Below are positions 17,001-28,219 of a DNA stretch of 36,017 nucleotides, piece by piece. The position numbers and the translations under genes are program-made. Location: assembly GCA_024683035.1 (NCBI GenBank), contig JAIKYQ010000017.1:1-36017 (forward strand), written 5' to 3'. The notes under the pieces were generated by a model that was not told the origin of the DNA, did no database searches, and worked only from the letters and a program-made list of their open reading frames with translations. The DNA is from Eubacterium sp. (GTDB lineage Bacteria > Bacillota > Clostridia > Lachnospirales > Lachnospiraceae). The stretch's first letter is position 1. Every line of letters begins with the position of its first letter.

Positions 17001-17054
17001 ATGACAGAAGCCTCTGTTATATCAGTACGATTTACAGAAGAGGAAGACGGATGA
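17001..17054 (+). CDS. Possible 17-residue upstream peptide
   Basis: ATG at 17001 has AAGGA five bases upstream and encodes MTEASVISVRFTEEEDG. Its TGA overlaps the ATG of the next gene as ATGA, the classic arrangement for translational coupling. It would be translated only from a transcript starting upstream, for example in the codY-sigma operon. It could equally be chance in a short spacer. Confidence 0.3.
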   Translation: MTEASVISVRFTEEEDG

Positions 17055-17314
17055 GTAAAGCTAATCTGACGGAAACAGAACTGGAACAGATGCTGCACGG
17101 AAGCAGCTTTGCTAATGCAGCGCATAAGGAAGCACTGCGGAATCGGTTATTTGGAAAAGGGGCAGCCTTTATGGAACGATCCTTGACACCCCTTTCCGAC
17201 GAGGAACTGGAACTGGCAGCGGGGGGAAAGGCAGATACCCCGCAGAATTCCCTGCGGCCGGATGCGGATCCGCCGGAGGAAGAATGGAAGAAACGGATGG
17301 GGCTTTACTGGTAA
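17051..17314 (+). CDS. Small soluble protein with a double-glycine-like motif
   Basis: I do not recognise a named family for this 87-residue acidic protein. It has no signal peptide or membrane segment. The N-terminal half (LTETELEQMLHGSSFANAAH, then EALRNRLFG) looks helical. At residues 48-59 it has LSDEELELAAGG, which fits the LSxxELxxxxGG pattern of peptides cut by C39 protease transporters and of Nif11-type leaders. A 28-residue Pro- and Asp-rich tail follows, ending GLYW. GAGGAAG precedes the start. It lies directly after the sigma factor and ends before a strong terminator. It could be a sigma-factor partner or a secreted/modified peptide precursor. No transporter or modifying enzyme is nearby, so I do not assign a function. 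Confidence 0.7.
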   Translation: MSKANLTETELEQMLHGSSFANAAHKEALRNRLFGKGAAFMERSLTPLSDEELELAAGGKADTPQNSLRPDADPPEEEWKKRMGLYW

Positions 17315-17360
17315 CGAAGAGCAGCAGGAGCTCTTTGGCGTACTGCCCGCGCGGTTAAAG

Positions 17361-17407
17361 ACGGTCTCGGAAGTGTGAATGGGTTTCACGGCTTCCGGGT
17401 CTTTTTA
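17361..17407 (+). terminator. Intrinsic terminator of the codY-sigma operon
   Basis: CGGAAG-t-GTGAA pairs with TTCAC-g-CTTCCG around a TGGGT loop (17368-17397) and is followed by CTTTTT at 17401-17406. Confidence 0.85.
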
Positions 17408-17436
17408 TGGGGTAAAACGAAAAAATAAAAAAACAG

Positions 17437-17464
17437 TTGCAAAGAGGAAAAAACTGAGTATAAT
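17437..17464 (+). promoter_or_regulatory. Sigma-A promoter of groESL
   Basis: TTGCAA (17437-17442), 16 bp, then TATAAT (17459-17464). The CIRCE operator begins 12 bp after the -10, so HrcA would block the start site. Confidence 0.8.
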
Positions 17465-17476
17465 AGGATTCGATGA

Positions 17477-17503
17477 GTAGCACTCATTAAAACAGAGTGC
17501 TAA
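17477..17503 (+). promoter_or_regulatory. CIRCE operator (HrcA binding site)
   Basis: GTAGCACTC, a 9-bp spacer, then GAGTGCTAA: a match to the CIRCE consensus TTAGCACTC-N9-GAGTGCTAA with one mismatch at the first or second base. It indicates HrcA repression of groESL with relief on heat stress. hrcA is not in the window. Confidence 0.95.
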
Positions 17504-17536
17504 TAAAACCAGAAGAACATGAAGGAGGCAATTACG

Positions 17537-19443
<1,907 letters not shown>

Positions 19444-19496
19444 GCGAGTAACAAGCCTCGCAGTCAAGAAAACAGAACAGCAGCGCGAAGCGCTGT

Positions 19497-19554
19497 GATA
19501 CAAAAAGGAACAGCCCTTGATGCTTGCATCAGAAGGGCTGTTCCTTTTTGTATC
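19497..19554 (+). terminator. Very strong bidirectional terminator after groEL
   Basis: A perfect 22-bp stem pairs 19497-19518 with 19533-19554, and the loop carries a further GATGC/GCATC pairing. The stem includes AAAAA on the left and TTTTT on the right, so it can terminate transcripts from either side. Confidence 0.9.
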
Positions 19555-19598
19555 AGAGAGGTCCGAAGGACCTGTTCTGTTTTCTGTAACTATGAGGC

Positions 19599-21383
<1,785 letters not shown>

Positions 21384-21403
21384 GCATACAGGATAGCACT
21401 ATA

Positions 21404-21452
21404 AAAAGAACTGCGGCACACCAGGTAAAATACGGTGTGCCGCAGTTCTTTT
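21404..21452. terminator. Bidirectional terminator between guaB and the convergent PRTase-like gene
   Basis: A perfect 19-bp stem pairs 21404-21422 with 21434-21452 around an 11-nt loop. It has AAAA at the left end and TTTT at the right, so it serves both guaB (+) and the convergent gene (-). Confidence 0.93.
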
Positions 21453-21478
21453 CCATGCAGTTCCGGGATCGGGAACTT

Positions 21479-22147
21479 TTATCCGTAGAAGTCTGCTTTT
21501 CTTCCCAGTTCGCTGTATCCGAAACTGTTGACGATCGCATCGATCGGCACGCCCTGTTTACAGAGCGGACATTCATTCGGCTTGTAGGAAGTGTATTCCG
21601 GCACGTCTTCCGGATGGAAGGCAGCGGTGACAGGCAGGCCGTCCACATCTTCGACGGCGCTGAAGATCGCGCAGGCACCGCTGATGTAGGCGCCGTAATA
21701 CTGGACGCTGGCTGCGATCGAACGGAGTGAATTACCGGTGGTCAGGGAGCCGAGCAGCAGGAGTACGTATTTTTTCCGCAGTGCCAGCTGTGCCATGTTG
21801 TCCCGGAAGATGATCTGGCCGGTCGGGGCCAGCTCCGGTGCGATTACATAAATGGTGCGGTGGGCGTTGTAGGAAAGGATACCGGCTTTAGTCAGTTCTT
21901 CAGCCAGATATGTGCCGATGACCTGGGTACCATCCAGGCAGATAATGGAGTCGACCGGCGTATCAACGGTATACCGCATGGCCAGAAGAGAAGCAAGGCC
22001 GTGCGCTTCGTTGCAGCGGGATTTCAGGGTCGTGATCTCCATGTAATTGGTAACATGGGAATGGGTTGTGACGAAATGTCCCGGAATGATCTTCAGCTGG
22101 ACATTTTCATTCATCTTGGCTGGTATCTTGGTATATTCTTTGATCAT
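21479..22147 (-). CDS. Phosphoribosyltransferase-like protein (orotate PRTase-like annotation)
   Basis: This 222-residue cytosolic protein resembles type I phosphoribosyltransferases, and such proteins are often labelled PyrE-like. The segment VLLLLGSLTTGNSL sits where the PRPP-binding motif is expected. The TTG loop is kept, but the two acidic residues normally before it are replaced by Leu-Gly. A CPLC motif lies near the C-terminus. The N-terminal HVTNYMEITTLKSRCNEAH region is of unknown role. AGGAG lies 7 bp before the start on the minus strand. It is 84 bp downstream of adh and may be co-transcribed, although a weak extended -10 (TGGTACACT, minus strand, around 22200) is possible. True catalytic orotate PRTase activity is doubtful; a regulatory or ligand-binding role is possible. 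Confidence 0.6.
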   Translation of the reverse strand: MIKEYTKIPAKMNENVQLKIIPGHFVTTHSHVTNYMEITTLKSRCNEAHGLASLLAMRYTVDTPVDSIICLDGTQVIGTYLAEELTKAGILSYNAHRTIYVIAPELAPTGQIIFRDNMAQLALRKKYVLLLLGSLTTGNSLRSIAASVQYYGAYISGACAIFSAVEDVDGLPVTAAFHPEDVPEYTSYKPNECPLCKQGVPIDAIVNSFGYSELGRKADFYG

Positions 22148-22231
22148 GGCGCGCTCCTGTTTCTGCCGGTAAACGGCGGTGGAAATAAGGGGTTGCTTTA
22201 GTGTACCATATTCTGTACAGGATGAGTAGGA

Positions 22232-23308
22232 TTACAGACGGGCCATACGCCGCAGCATGGCTTCATCTACGGCAAACGGAACTTTGGCCAGCCTTCCCGG
22301 GCTCTGCAGGATTTCCTGAATGCCGGTTTCCAGCACCTTGACGGGAAGCTCTTCCGGGCGGGATGTTTTCTGATAATACTTCTCCAGTTTGTCCAGCGAG
22401 GCAAAGCCGGCTTTTTTCAGCACATGCGCCGCATCTTTTGCGGAAGCTTCCCGCAGATAACCCGGCAGGAAATACCCGCAGGCTTTTCCATGGGGCATGT
22501 GGGTCTGATAGGTCACGGTATAACTCAGTCCATGCGGCAGGCTGGTCCCGGTCTGGGCGATGGCCATACCGGCCATGGCGGATGCATGCAGCATGTTGAG
22601 ATAATCAGCAGGCTGCGCTTCCCGTTTTCCCTGGATCACGTCTTTGCTTTTGCCCCAAAGCTTCAGCCCGGCATCCGCACACATACGGCTGTACACCGTG
22701 GCGTCGGCATTGATGTAACTTTCCATGCAGTGCGCCAGCGCATCCATGGTCGTATCGGCAAGAACCGAGTGCGGCAGAGAGGTCAGGTATTTGCCGTCGA
22801 GCAGGGCCAGATCCGCGAACACCGAATGGAACATGGAAAGCTTGGTGCCCAGGTCGTGCCGGGTCAGCACCGATACACCGGTGACTTCCGAACCGGTTCC
22901 GCAGGTTGTGGGGATCAGGACGAGCGGAAGCGCTTCGTCGCTGCCCTTTTCATATAAGTAGGAAGCCCGTTTCTCCTTCTGGCAGACCATCATGGCAACG
23001 GCTTTGGCTGCGTCCATGGGTGAGCCGCCGCCGATCCCGATCACGAAATCCACATGTTCGTCCAGACCGATGTAGACAGCCTTCATGATGGTATCCACCG
23101 AAGGGTTTTCTTCTATTTCATTGAAATGCTCATAGGGGATCCCGGCATTTTCCAGAATCGCCTTCACATCATCGAGCGAACCGTTCTTTTCCGCACTGCT
23201 GCGGCCTGTGATCAGGTAGGCGTGGGTGCCCAGAGAGCAGATCTCTTCCGCGTGGTTGGCGATGCAGTTTTCTTCAGCATAAACCCTGGCGGGCATATAG
23301 TATTTCAT
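22232..23308 (-). CDS. Iron-containing (group III) alcohol dehydrogenase
   Basis: A 358-residue NAD(P)-dependent dehydrogenase of the Fe-ADH family, which interconverts alcohols and aldehydes in fermentative metabolism. The family marks are GIGGGSPMDAAKAVA (dinucleotide binding), IPTTCGTGSEVT, and the metal-binding Asp/His residues in DTTMDALAHCMESY and HGLSYTVTYQTHMPHGKACG. An upstream in-frame start exists, but ATG 23308 is chosen, with AAGGAG eight T residues away. That ribosome site is the right arm of a terminator hairpin. A promoter sits inside the hairpin, so argG read-through would be stopped or left untranslated. The substrate is not evident. Confidence 0.88.
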   Translation of the reverse strand: MKYYMPARVYAEENCIANHAEEICSLGTHAYLITGRSSAEKNGSLDDVKAILENAGIPYEHFNEIEENPSVDTIMKAVYIGLDEHVDFVIGIGGGSPMDAAKAVAMMVCQKEKRASYLYEKGSDEALPLVLIPTTCGTGSEVTGVSVLTRHDLGTKLSMFHSVFADLALLDGKYLTSLPHSVLADTTMDALAHCMESYINADATVYSRMCADAGLKLWGKSKDVIQGKREAQPADYLNMLHASAMAGMAIAQTGTSLPHGLSYTVTYQTHMPHGKACGYFLPGYLREASAKDAAHVLKKAGFASLDKLEKYYQKTSRPEELPVKVLETGIQEILQSPGRLAKVPFAVDEAMLRRMARL

Positions 23309-23362
23309 AAAAAAAACTCCTTTCAAAGACGTTATATACTCAGTATACGCCTTTGAAAGGAG
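23309..23362 (-). terminator. argG terminator whose stem holds the adh ribosome site
   Basis: On the minus strand CTCCTTTCAAAG (plus 23351-23362) pairs perfectly with CTTTGAAAGGAG (plus 23317-23328). The loop contains TATAC/GTATA, and eight T residues follow directly (23309-23316), then the adh ATG. The AAGGAG of adh is inside the stem. Confidence 0.85.
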
Positions 23363-23370
23363 ATTGAAAA
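23342..23370 (-). promoter_or_regulatory. Candidate adh promoter inside the argG terminator
   Basis: On the minus strand TTTTCA (plus 23365-23370), 17 bp, then TATACT (plus 23342-23347). Transcription would start in the hairpin loop, giving an mRNA with only the right arm and hence a free ribosome site. The -35 matches 4 of 6 bases. Confidence 0.5.
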
Positions 23371-23389
23371 GACAGGGCCGGTCAGAACC

Positions 23390-24610
23390 TTACTCTTTTC
23401 CCTGCATCTTCAGGGCACGCACCTTCAGCGGCAGCCCGAACAGATTGATAAATCCGGTTGCGTCGGTGTGATCGTACAGATCGCCGGTGGTGAAAGAGGC
23501 CAGCGAATCGTCGTACAGGCTGTAGGGAGATGTGGTCCCGGCCTTGATGATATTGCCTTTATACAGTTTCATTTTGACTTCGCCGGTCACGTACTGCTGG
23601 GTGGAGGTGACGAAAGCCTGGATGGCTTCGCGCAGCGGAGTGAACCATTTGCCTTCGTATACGATCTGGGCAAAATGGCTGCCGAGTGTTTTCTTGGTTT
23701 CCATGGTCTCGCGGTCCAGGATCAGTTCTTCAAGCTGGTCATGGGCAGCCATGAGGATGGTGCCGCCGGGAGTTTCGTATACGCCGCGCGATTTCATGCC
23801 GACGACACGGTTTTCCACGATGTCGACAATGCCGATCCCGTTGGCGCCGCCCAGGGCGTTCAGCTCTTTGATGATTTCGGCAACCGTTCCCTTCTTGCCG
23901 TTCAGAGAGGTCGGCACACCTTTTTCGAAGGTCAGTGTGATCTCTGTGGGGGTGTCCGGGGCTTTTTCCGGTGTGACGCTCATCACCAGCAATTTGTCAT
24001 AATTCGGTGCTTCAGCCGGGTCTTCCAGTTCCAGACCTTCATGGCTGATATGCCAGAGGTTCCGGTCGCGGCTGTAGCCTTTGCCCATGGAGAACGGCAG
24101 GTCAATGCCGTGTGCCTTACAATACTCGATCTCTTCTTCACGGGAGTTCATCCCCCAGACTTCCGGCATTCTCCACGGAGCGATGATACGGATGTCCGGA
24201 GCCAGAGCATGGATGCCCAGCTCGAAGCGGATCTGATCGTTGCCTTTTCCGGTTGCGCCGTGGCAGATCGCGGTGGCGCCTTCGGCACGGGCAATCTCGA
24301 CAAGGCGCTTGGCAATGACCGGGCGGGCCATGGAGGTACCCAGCAGATAGCTGTGTTCATACACAGCGCCGGCCTGCACGCAGGGCATGATGAAATCATC
24401 GCAGAATTCATCCACGACATCTTCAATATATAATTTGGAAGCGCCGGAAGACAGGGCCCGTTCTTCCAGATTGTCTTCGGTCAGTTCTTCTTCCTGGCCG
24501 CAGTCGATGCAGACGCAGACGACATCGTATCCGAAGTTTTCTTTCAGCCAGGGAATGATGGCGGTGGTATCCAGGCCGCCGGAATAGGCAAGTATCACTT
24601 TTTCGTTCAT
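23390..24610 (-). CDS. argG: Argininosuccinate synthase
   Basis: ArgG condenses citrulline and aspartate with ATP to give argininosuccinate. In 406 residues the N-terminal PP-loop motif [16 protein letters not shown] is complete. [17 protein letters not shown] and the IIAPWR segment are standard. AAAGGAG lies upstream of the ATG on the minus strand, behind a near-consensus promoter. argH usually follows argG in Firmicutes; here the downstream gene is an alcohol dehydrogenase beyond a terminator, so argH must be elsewhere. It diverges from argCJBD and shares the ARG-box region, so ArgR/AhrC repression by arginine is expected. Confidence 0.98.
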   Translation of the reverse strand: MNEKVILAYSGGLDTTAIIPWLKENFGYDVVCVCIDCGQEEELTEDNLEERALSSGASKLYIEDVVDEFCDDFIMPCVQAGAVYEHSYLLGTSMARPVIAKRLVEIARAEGATAICHGATGKGNDQIRFELGIHALAPDIRIIAPWRMPEVWGMNSREEEIEYCKAHGIDLPFSMGKGYSRDRNLWHISHEGLELEDPAEAPNYDKLLVMSVTPEKAPDTPTEITLTFEKGVPTSLNGKKGTVAEIIKELNALGGANGIGIVDIVENRVVGMKSRGVYETPGGTILMAAHDQLEELILDRETMETKKTLGSHFAQIVYEGKWFTPLREAIQAFVTSTQQYVTGEVKMKLYKGNIIKAGTTSPYSLYDDSLASFTTGDLYDHTDATGFINLFGLPLKVRALKMQGKE

Positions 24611-24650
24611 AATAAAGAGTCTCCTTTATGTTAATGTGCTTTTGAGAGGT

Positions 24651-24679
24651 ATCATACAATAAACAGACTGCTTTTGCAA
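24651..24679 (-). promoter_or_regulatory. Sigma-A promoter of argG
   Basis: On the minus strand TTGCAA (plus 24674-24679), 17 bp, then TATGAT (plus 24651-24656). ARG box 1 lies 17 bp beyond the -35. Confidence 0.75.
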
Positions 24680-24696
24680 CAACCGAAATTAATTTT

Positions 24697-24714
24697 TATG
24701 AATAATATTGCATA
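24697..24714. promoter_or_regulatory. ARG box 1 (ArgR/AhrC operator)
   Basis: TATGAATAATATTGCATA follows the palindromic ARG-box pattern TGnAT-N4-ATnCA with a single departure in the right half-site. It sits between the divergent argG and argC promoters. Confidence 0.75.
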
Positions 24715-24728
24715 ATTTTAATACATGC

Positions 24729-24744
24729 TGTATATTTATGCATA
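24729..24744. promoter_or_regulatory. ARG box 2 (ArgR/AhrC operator)
   Basis: TGTATATTTATGCATA contains an exact TGnAT-N4-ATnCA. Its centre is 30 bp from that of box 1, about three helical turns, and 27 bp lie between this box and the argC -35. Confidence 0.75.
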
Positions 24745-24770
24745 AAAATAGAATGACAGTCGCCTTCCAA

Positions 24771-24799
24771 TTGACATTGCAGGATAACGGGCATATGCT
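24771..24799 (+). promoter_or_regulatory. Sigma-A promoter of argCJBD
   Basis: TTGACA (24771-24776), 17 bp, then TATGCT (24794-24799): a perfect -35 with a 4/6 -10. The leader of about 73 nt includes a small GACGG/CCGTC hairpin near 24821-24837. Confidence 0.65.
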
Positions 24800-24878
24800 G
24801 ATATATGTGCGTTCGGCAGGAGACGGCCGGAAACCGTCGGCCGGATAGTTTATAAAAAAGGAAGAGGAACCGTAAAAA

Positions 24879-25922
24879 ATGATCAAAGCAGGAATTATCG
24901 GAGCAACGGGATATGCAGGCGGAGAGCTGGTGAGACTGCTGCTGCGCCATCCGGAAGTAAACCTGATCTGGCTGGGCTCCCGCAGTTATAACGGGGAACG
25001 GTATGCGGATGTATACAGGAACATGACAACACTGTCTGATTCGGTATGCCGTGATGATAATATGAAAGAACTGGCGGAAGAGGCCGATGTGATTTTTACG
25101 GCGACTCCGCAGGGCTTCTGCGCGGGGACAGTCAGTGAGGATATCCTGAACAAGGCAAAGATCATCGATCTGTCGGCGGATTTCCGGCTGAAGGATGTGG
25201 CTGTATATGAAAAATGGTATAAGCTGCAGCATGCTTCCCCTGCGTTTATTAAAGAAGCCGTGTATGGGCTGTGTGAACTGAAGCGGAAAGAGATACCCGG
25301 CGCCCGCATCGTTGCCAATCCGGGCTGTTATACAACCTGTTCGATCCTGACGCTCTGGCCGCTGGTCAGAGAGGGACTGATCGATCCTGATACCATCATC
25401 ATCGATGCCAAATCCGGAACGTCCGGGGCCGGGCGCGGTGAAAAACTGGCCAATCTGTTTTGTGAGGTCAACGAAAACGTAAAGGCATACGGCGTGACGA
25501 CGCACCGTCATACACCGGAGATCGAGGAACAGCTTTCCTATGCAGCCGGTCGCAGTATCTGCCTGAATTTTACGCCGCACCTCATTCCGATGAATCGAGG
25601 GATCCTGGTCACGGCCTATGCGGATCTGTCTGATGCAGGGATCCAGGGAGAAGAGATCGTCCGGGCATACCGGGCGCATTACGATAAGGAGCCGTTTATC
25701 CGATTCCTGGGCGAAGGCGTCTGTCCGGAAACCAAATGGGTGGAAGGCAGCAATTATACAGACATAGGCTTCTGTCTGGATAAGAGAACGGGCAGGGTGA
25801 TTGCGATGGGCGCGCTGGACAATCTGGTAAAAGGAGCAGCCGGGCAGGCTGTGCAGAATATGAACCTGCTGTTTGGACTTCCGGAAAACACAGGCCTTGA
25901 GATGGTGCCGGTGTTTCCGTGA
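24879..25922 (+). CDS. argC: N-acetyl-gamma-glutamyl-phosphate reductase
   Basis: ArgC reduces N-acetylglutamyl phosphate to the semialdehyde with NADPH, the third step of arginine synthesis. In 347 residues, the nucleotide-binding loop GIIGATGYAGGELVRLL opens the protein. The catalytic cysteine is Cys150 in ANPGCYTTC, and SGTSGAGRGEKLA and THRHTPEIEEQL are typical active-site segments. A GGAAGAGG ribosome site precedes the ATG. It is the first gene of argC-J-B-D, all in one direction with short gaps, under a promoter with ARG boxes upstream. Confidence 0.98.
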   Translation: MIKAGIIGATGYAGGELVRLLLRHPEVNLIWLGSRSYNGERYADVYRNMTTLSDSVCRDDNMKELAEEADVIFTATPQGFCAGTVSEDILNKAKIIDLSADFRLKDVAVYEKWYKLQHASPAFIKEAVYGLCELKRKEIPGARIVANPGCYTTCSILTLWPLVREGLIDPDTIIIDAKSGTSGAGRGEKLANLFCEVNENVKAYGVTTHRHTPEIEEQLSYAAGRSICLNFTPHLIPMNRGILVTAYADLSDAGIQGEEIVRAYRAHYDKEPFIRFLGEGVCPETKWVEGSNYTDIGFCLDKRTGRVIAMGALDNLVKGAAGQAVQNMNLLFGLPENTGLEMVPVFP

Positions 25923-25974
25923 TCGCAGAAAACAATAAAGCAGAACAGAACGAATAAGACAGGAGAGCAGAAAG

Positions 25975-27207
25975 ATGCAGACAGTTGACGGAGGAGTTAC
26001 CGCAGCGGCCGGATTTCAGGCGACGAGTTGTGCGGCCGGGATCAAGAAAGCGGACCGGCAGGATATGGCGCTGGTATACAGCACCGTTCCGTGCAGGGCG
26101 GCGGGAACCTTTACGACCAACCTGGTTAAGGCAGCGCCGGTCCTGTGGGACAGAGAAATAGTCCGGGATGCAGCCTGGAAGCAGGCGGCACAGGCTGTTG
26201 TGGTCAACAGCGGCATAGCCAATGCCTGTACAGGGCAGGAAGGATATGACTGCTGCGCCGCATCGGCGCAGGCTGTGGCAGAGGCTTTGCAGATCCCGCA
26301 AAAAGCGGTGTTTACGGCATCGACCGGTGTGATCGGGCAGCAGATCCCGACAGAAAAGATCGTGGCCGGCATCCGGCAGATGGCACCGATGCTTGCGGGC
26401 GGCAGAGAAGCCGGGGCGGCAGCAGCCAGAGCGATCATGACGACAGATACGCTGCCGAAAGAAACGGCCGTTGCCATAGAACTGGGCGGCAGAACCGTGA
26501 CGATCGGCGGGATGTGCAAAGGTTCCGGGATGATCCATCCCAATATGTGCACCATGCTCTGCTTCATCACGACCGATGCCGCCATCACGGCAGAGCTGCT
26601 GCAGGAAGCCCTTTCGGACTGCGTGCAGGATACATTCAACATGGTGTCGGTAGATGGCGATACCTCTACCAACGATACAGTCCTGCTGATGGCAAACGGG
26701 CTGGCGCAGAATCCGGAAATCACGGACAGAAATGCCGATTTTGAAGCATTCCGGACGGCGTTGCGGGAAGTCTGCACGGTGCTGGCAAAGAAGATCGCTT
26801 CCGATGGAGAAGGTGCGACCAAACTGTTTGAGACAAAAGTCGTGCATGCCCGGGATAAGGAACAGGCGGTCATTCTTTCCAAGTCGGTGATCACGTCTAA
26901 TCTGACGAAAGCGGCGATCTTCGGGGCCGATGCGAACTGGGGGCGGATCCTCTGTGCGATGGGATATGCCGGCACGGCATTTGATCCCTCACAGGTGGAT
27001 CTCTGGTTTGAAAGTGCGGCCGGCAAAATACAGATTCTGCAGCAGGGACAGGCGCTTCCGTACAGTGAAGAGGAAGCGACCCGGATCCTTTCGGAAGGAG
27101 AAGTGCGGGCGCTGGTGGATCTCCATGAAGGCGAGGCGCAGGCTGTGGCCTGGGGATGTGATCTGACGTATGAGTATGTGAAGATCAATGCGGATTACCG
27201 CAGCTGA
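25975..27207 (+). CDS. argJ: Glutamate N-acetyltransferase / ornithine acetyltransferase
   Basis: ArgJ moves the acetyl group from N-acetylornithine to glutamate, recycling it through the pathway. Some family members also use acetyl-CoA to make N-acetylglutamate afresh; sequence alone does not tell which type this is. The 410-residue precursor cleaves itself before a conserved Thr, here in [10 protein letters not shown]; most relatives have Ala-Thr where this has Cys-Thr. [19 protein letters not shown] and the end [13 protein letters not shown] match the family. AGGAGAG precedes the start. No argA or argE is seen, which fits the cyclic pathway. Confidence 0.97.
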   Translation: MQTVDGGVTAAAGFQATSCAAGIKKADRQDMALVYSTVPCRAAGTFTTNLVKAAPVLWDREIVRDAAWKQAAQAVVVNSGIANACTGQEGYDCCAASAQAVAEALQIPQKAVFTASTGVIGQQIPTEKIVAGIRQMAPMLAGGREAGAAAARAIMTTDTLPKETAVAIELGGRTVTIGGMCKGSGMIHPNMCTMLCFITTDAAITAELLQEALSDCVQDTFNMVSVDGDTSTNDTVLLMANGLAQNPEITDRNADFEAFRTALREVCTVLAKKIASDGEGATKLFETKVVHARDKEQAVILSKSVITSNLTKAAIFGADANWGRILCAMGYAGTAFDPSQVDLWFESAAGKIQILQQGQALPYSEEEATRILSEGEVRALVDLHEGEAQAVAWGCDLTYEYVKINADYRS

Positions 27208-27251
27208 ATCCGGCAGATAATACAGGAGAAGACGGAACAGAGGGGAAAAGA

Positions 27252-28139
27252 ATGGTCAAGCAGAAATATCTGGAAAAAGCGGAAGTACTGATTGAGGCGC
27301 TGCCTTACATACAGCGGTTCAACCGCAGGATCATCGTCGTAAAATATGGCGGGAGCGCCATGATCGACGAAGAACTGCAGAAACATGTGATCGAGGATGT
27401 CGTGCTGCTCAAACTGGTCGGATTCAAGCCGATCCTGGTGCACGGAGGCGGCAAGGAGATCTCCCGGTGGGTCGGGAAGGTCGGCATGGAACCGCGTTTT
27501 GTCAACGGACTCCGGGTGACCGATGCAGATACGATGGAAGTGGCCGAGATGGTGCTGAACAAGGTAAACAAGACTCTGGTCAGCATGGTTCAGTCGCTGG
27601 GTGTCAAGGCAGTCGGGATCAGCGGGAAGGACGGCGGTCTGCTGCAGGTGGAAAAGAAACTGTCCGGCGGAGAGGACATCGGCTTTGTCGGGGAGATCAC
27701 CAAAGTGGAACCGAAAGTGCTGTATGATCTGCTGGATACGGATTTTCTTCCGATCGTCTGTCCGGTCGGGATGGACGATGCGTTCCGGCCGTACAACATC
27801 AACGCCGATGATGCGGCCAGGGCGATCGCCGAGGCGGTCGGTGCGGAAAAGCTGGCGTTTCTGAGTGATATCGAAGGGGTGCTGACCGATCAGAATGATC
27901 CGTCTACCCTCATCTCCGAACTGACGGTACAGGAAGCCCGGCAGCTGATCGATACCGGCGTGGTAAGCGGCGGCATGATCCCGAAGCTGGAAAGCTGCAT
28001 GCATGCGATCACGCAGGGCGTCAACCGGGTACATATACTGGACGGACGCATACCCCACTGCCTGCTGCTGGAAATCTTTACAAATAAAGGAATCGGGACC
28101 GCACTTCTGCGGGACGAAGAAAAGAAATACAGTGAGTAA
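27252..28139 (+). CDS. argB: N-acetylglutamate kinase
   Basis: ArgB phosphorylates N-acetylglutamate. In 295 residues it shows VVKYGGSAM (phosphate binding), VHGGGKEI and the [18 protein letters not shown] nucleotide region trimmed here to its core. About 25 residues precede the KYGG motif, forming a long N-terminal helix ([16 protein letters not shown]). That extension is characteristic of hexameric kinases that arginine inhibits, and is absent from the short dimeric E. coli type. Feedback inhibition is therefore likely, in line with a cyclic ArgJ pathway. GAGGGGAAAAG lies before the ATG. It follows argJ by 44 bp and precedes argD by 80 bp. Confidence 0.98.
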   Translation: MVKQKYLEKAEVLIEALPYIQRFNRRIIVVKYGGSAMIDEELQKHVIEDVVLLKLVGFKPILVHGGGKEISRWVGKVGMEPRFVNGLRVTDADTMEVAEMVLNKVNKTLVSMVQSLGVKAVGISGKDGGLLQVEKKLSGGEDIGFVGEITKVEPKVLYDLLDTDFLPIVCPVGMDDAFRPYNINADDAARAIAEAVGAEKLAFLSDIEGVLTDQNDPSTLISELTVQEARQLIDTGVVSGGMIPKLESCMHAITQGVNRVHILDGRIPHCLLLEIFTNKGIGTALLRDEEKKYSE

Positions 28140-28219
28140 GTCCCGTCTCCGGCACAGGGATGTGAGACTGCTTGCAGAGCTGTGCGCGGGCTTATACGGA
28201 AAAAGGAAAGGAAACAGAG

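Noticed and set aside
22906-23356. Plus-strand ORFs opposite adh
   Set aside because: They lie inside the iron-ADH gene, lack ribosome sites and have no family resemblance.
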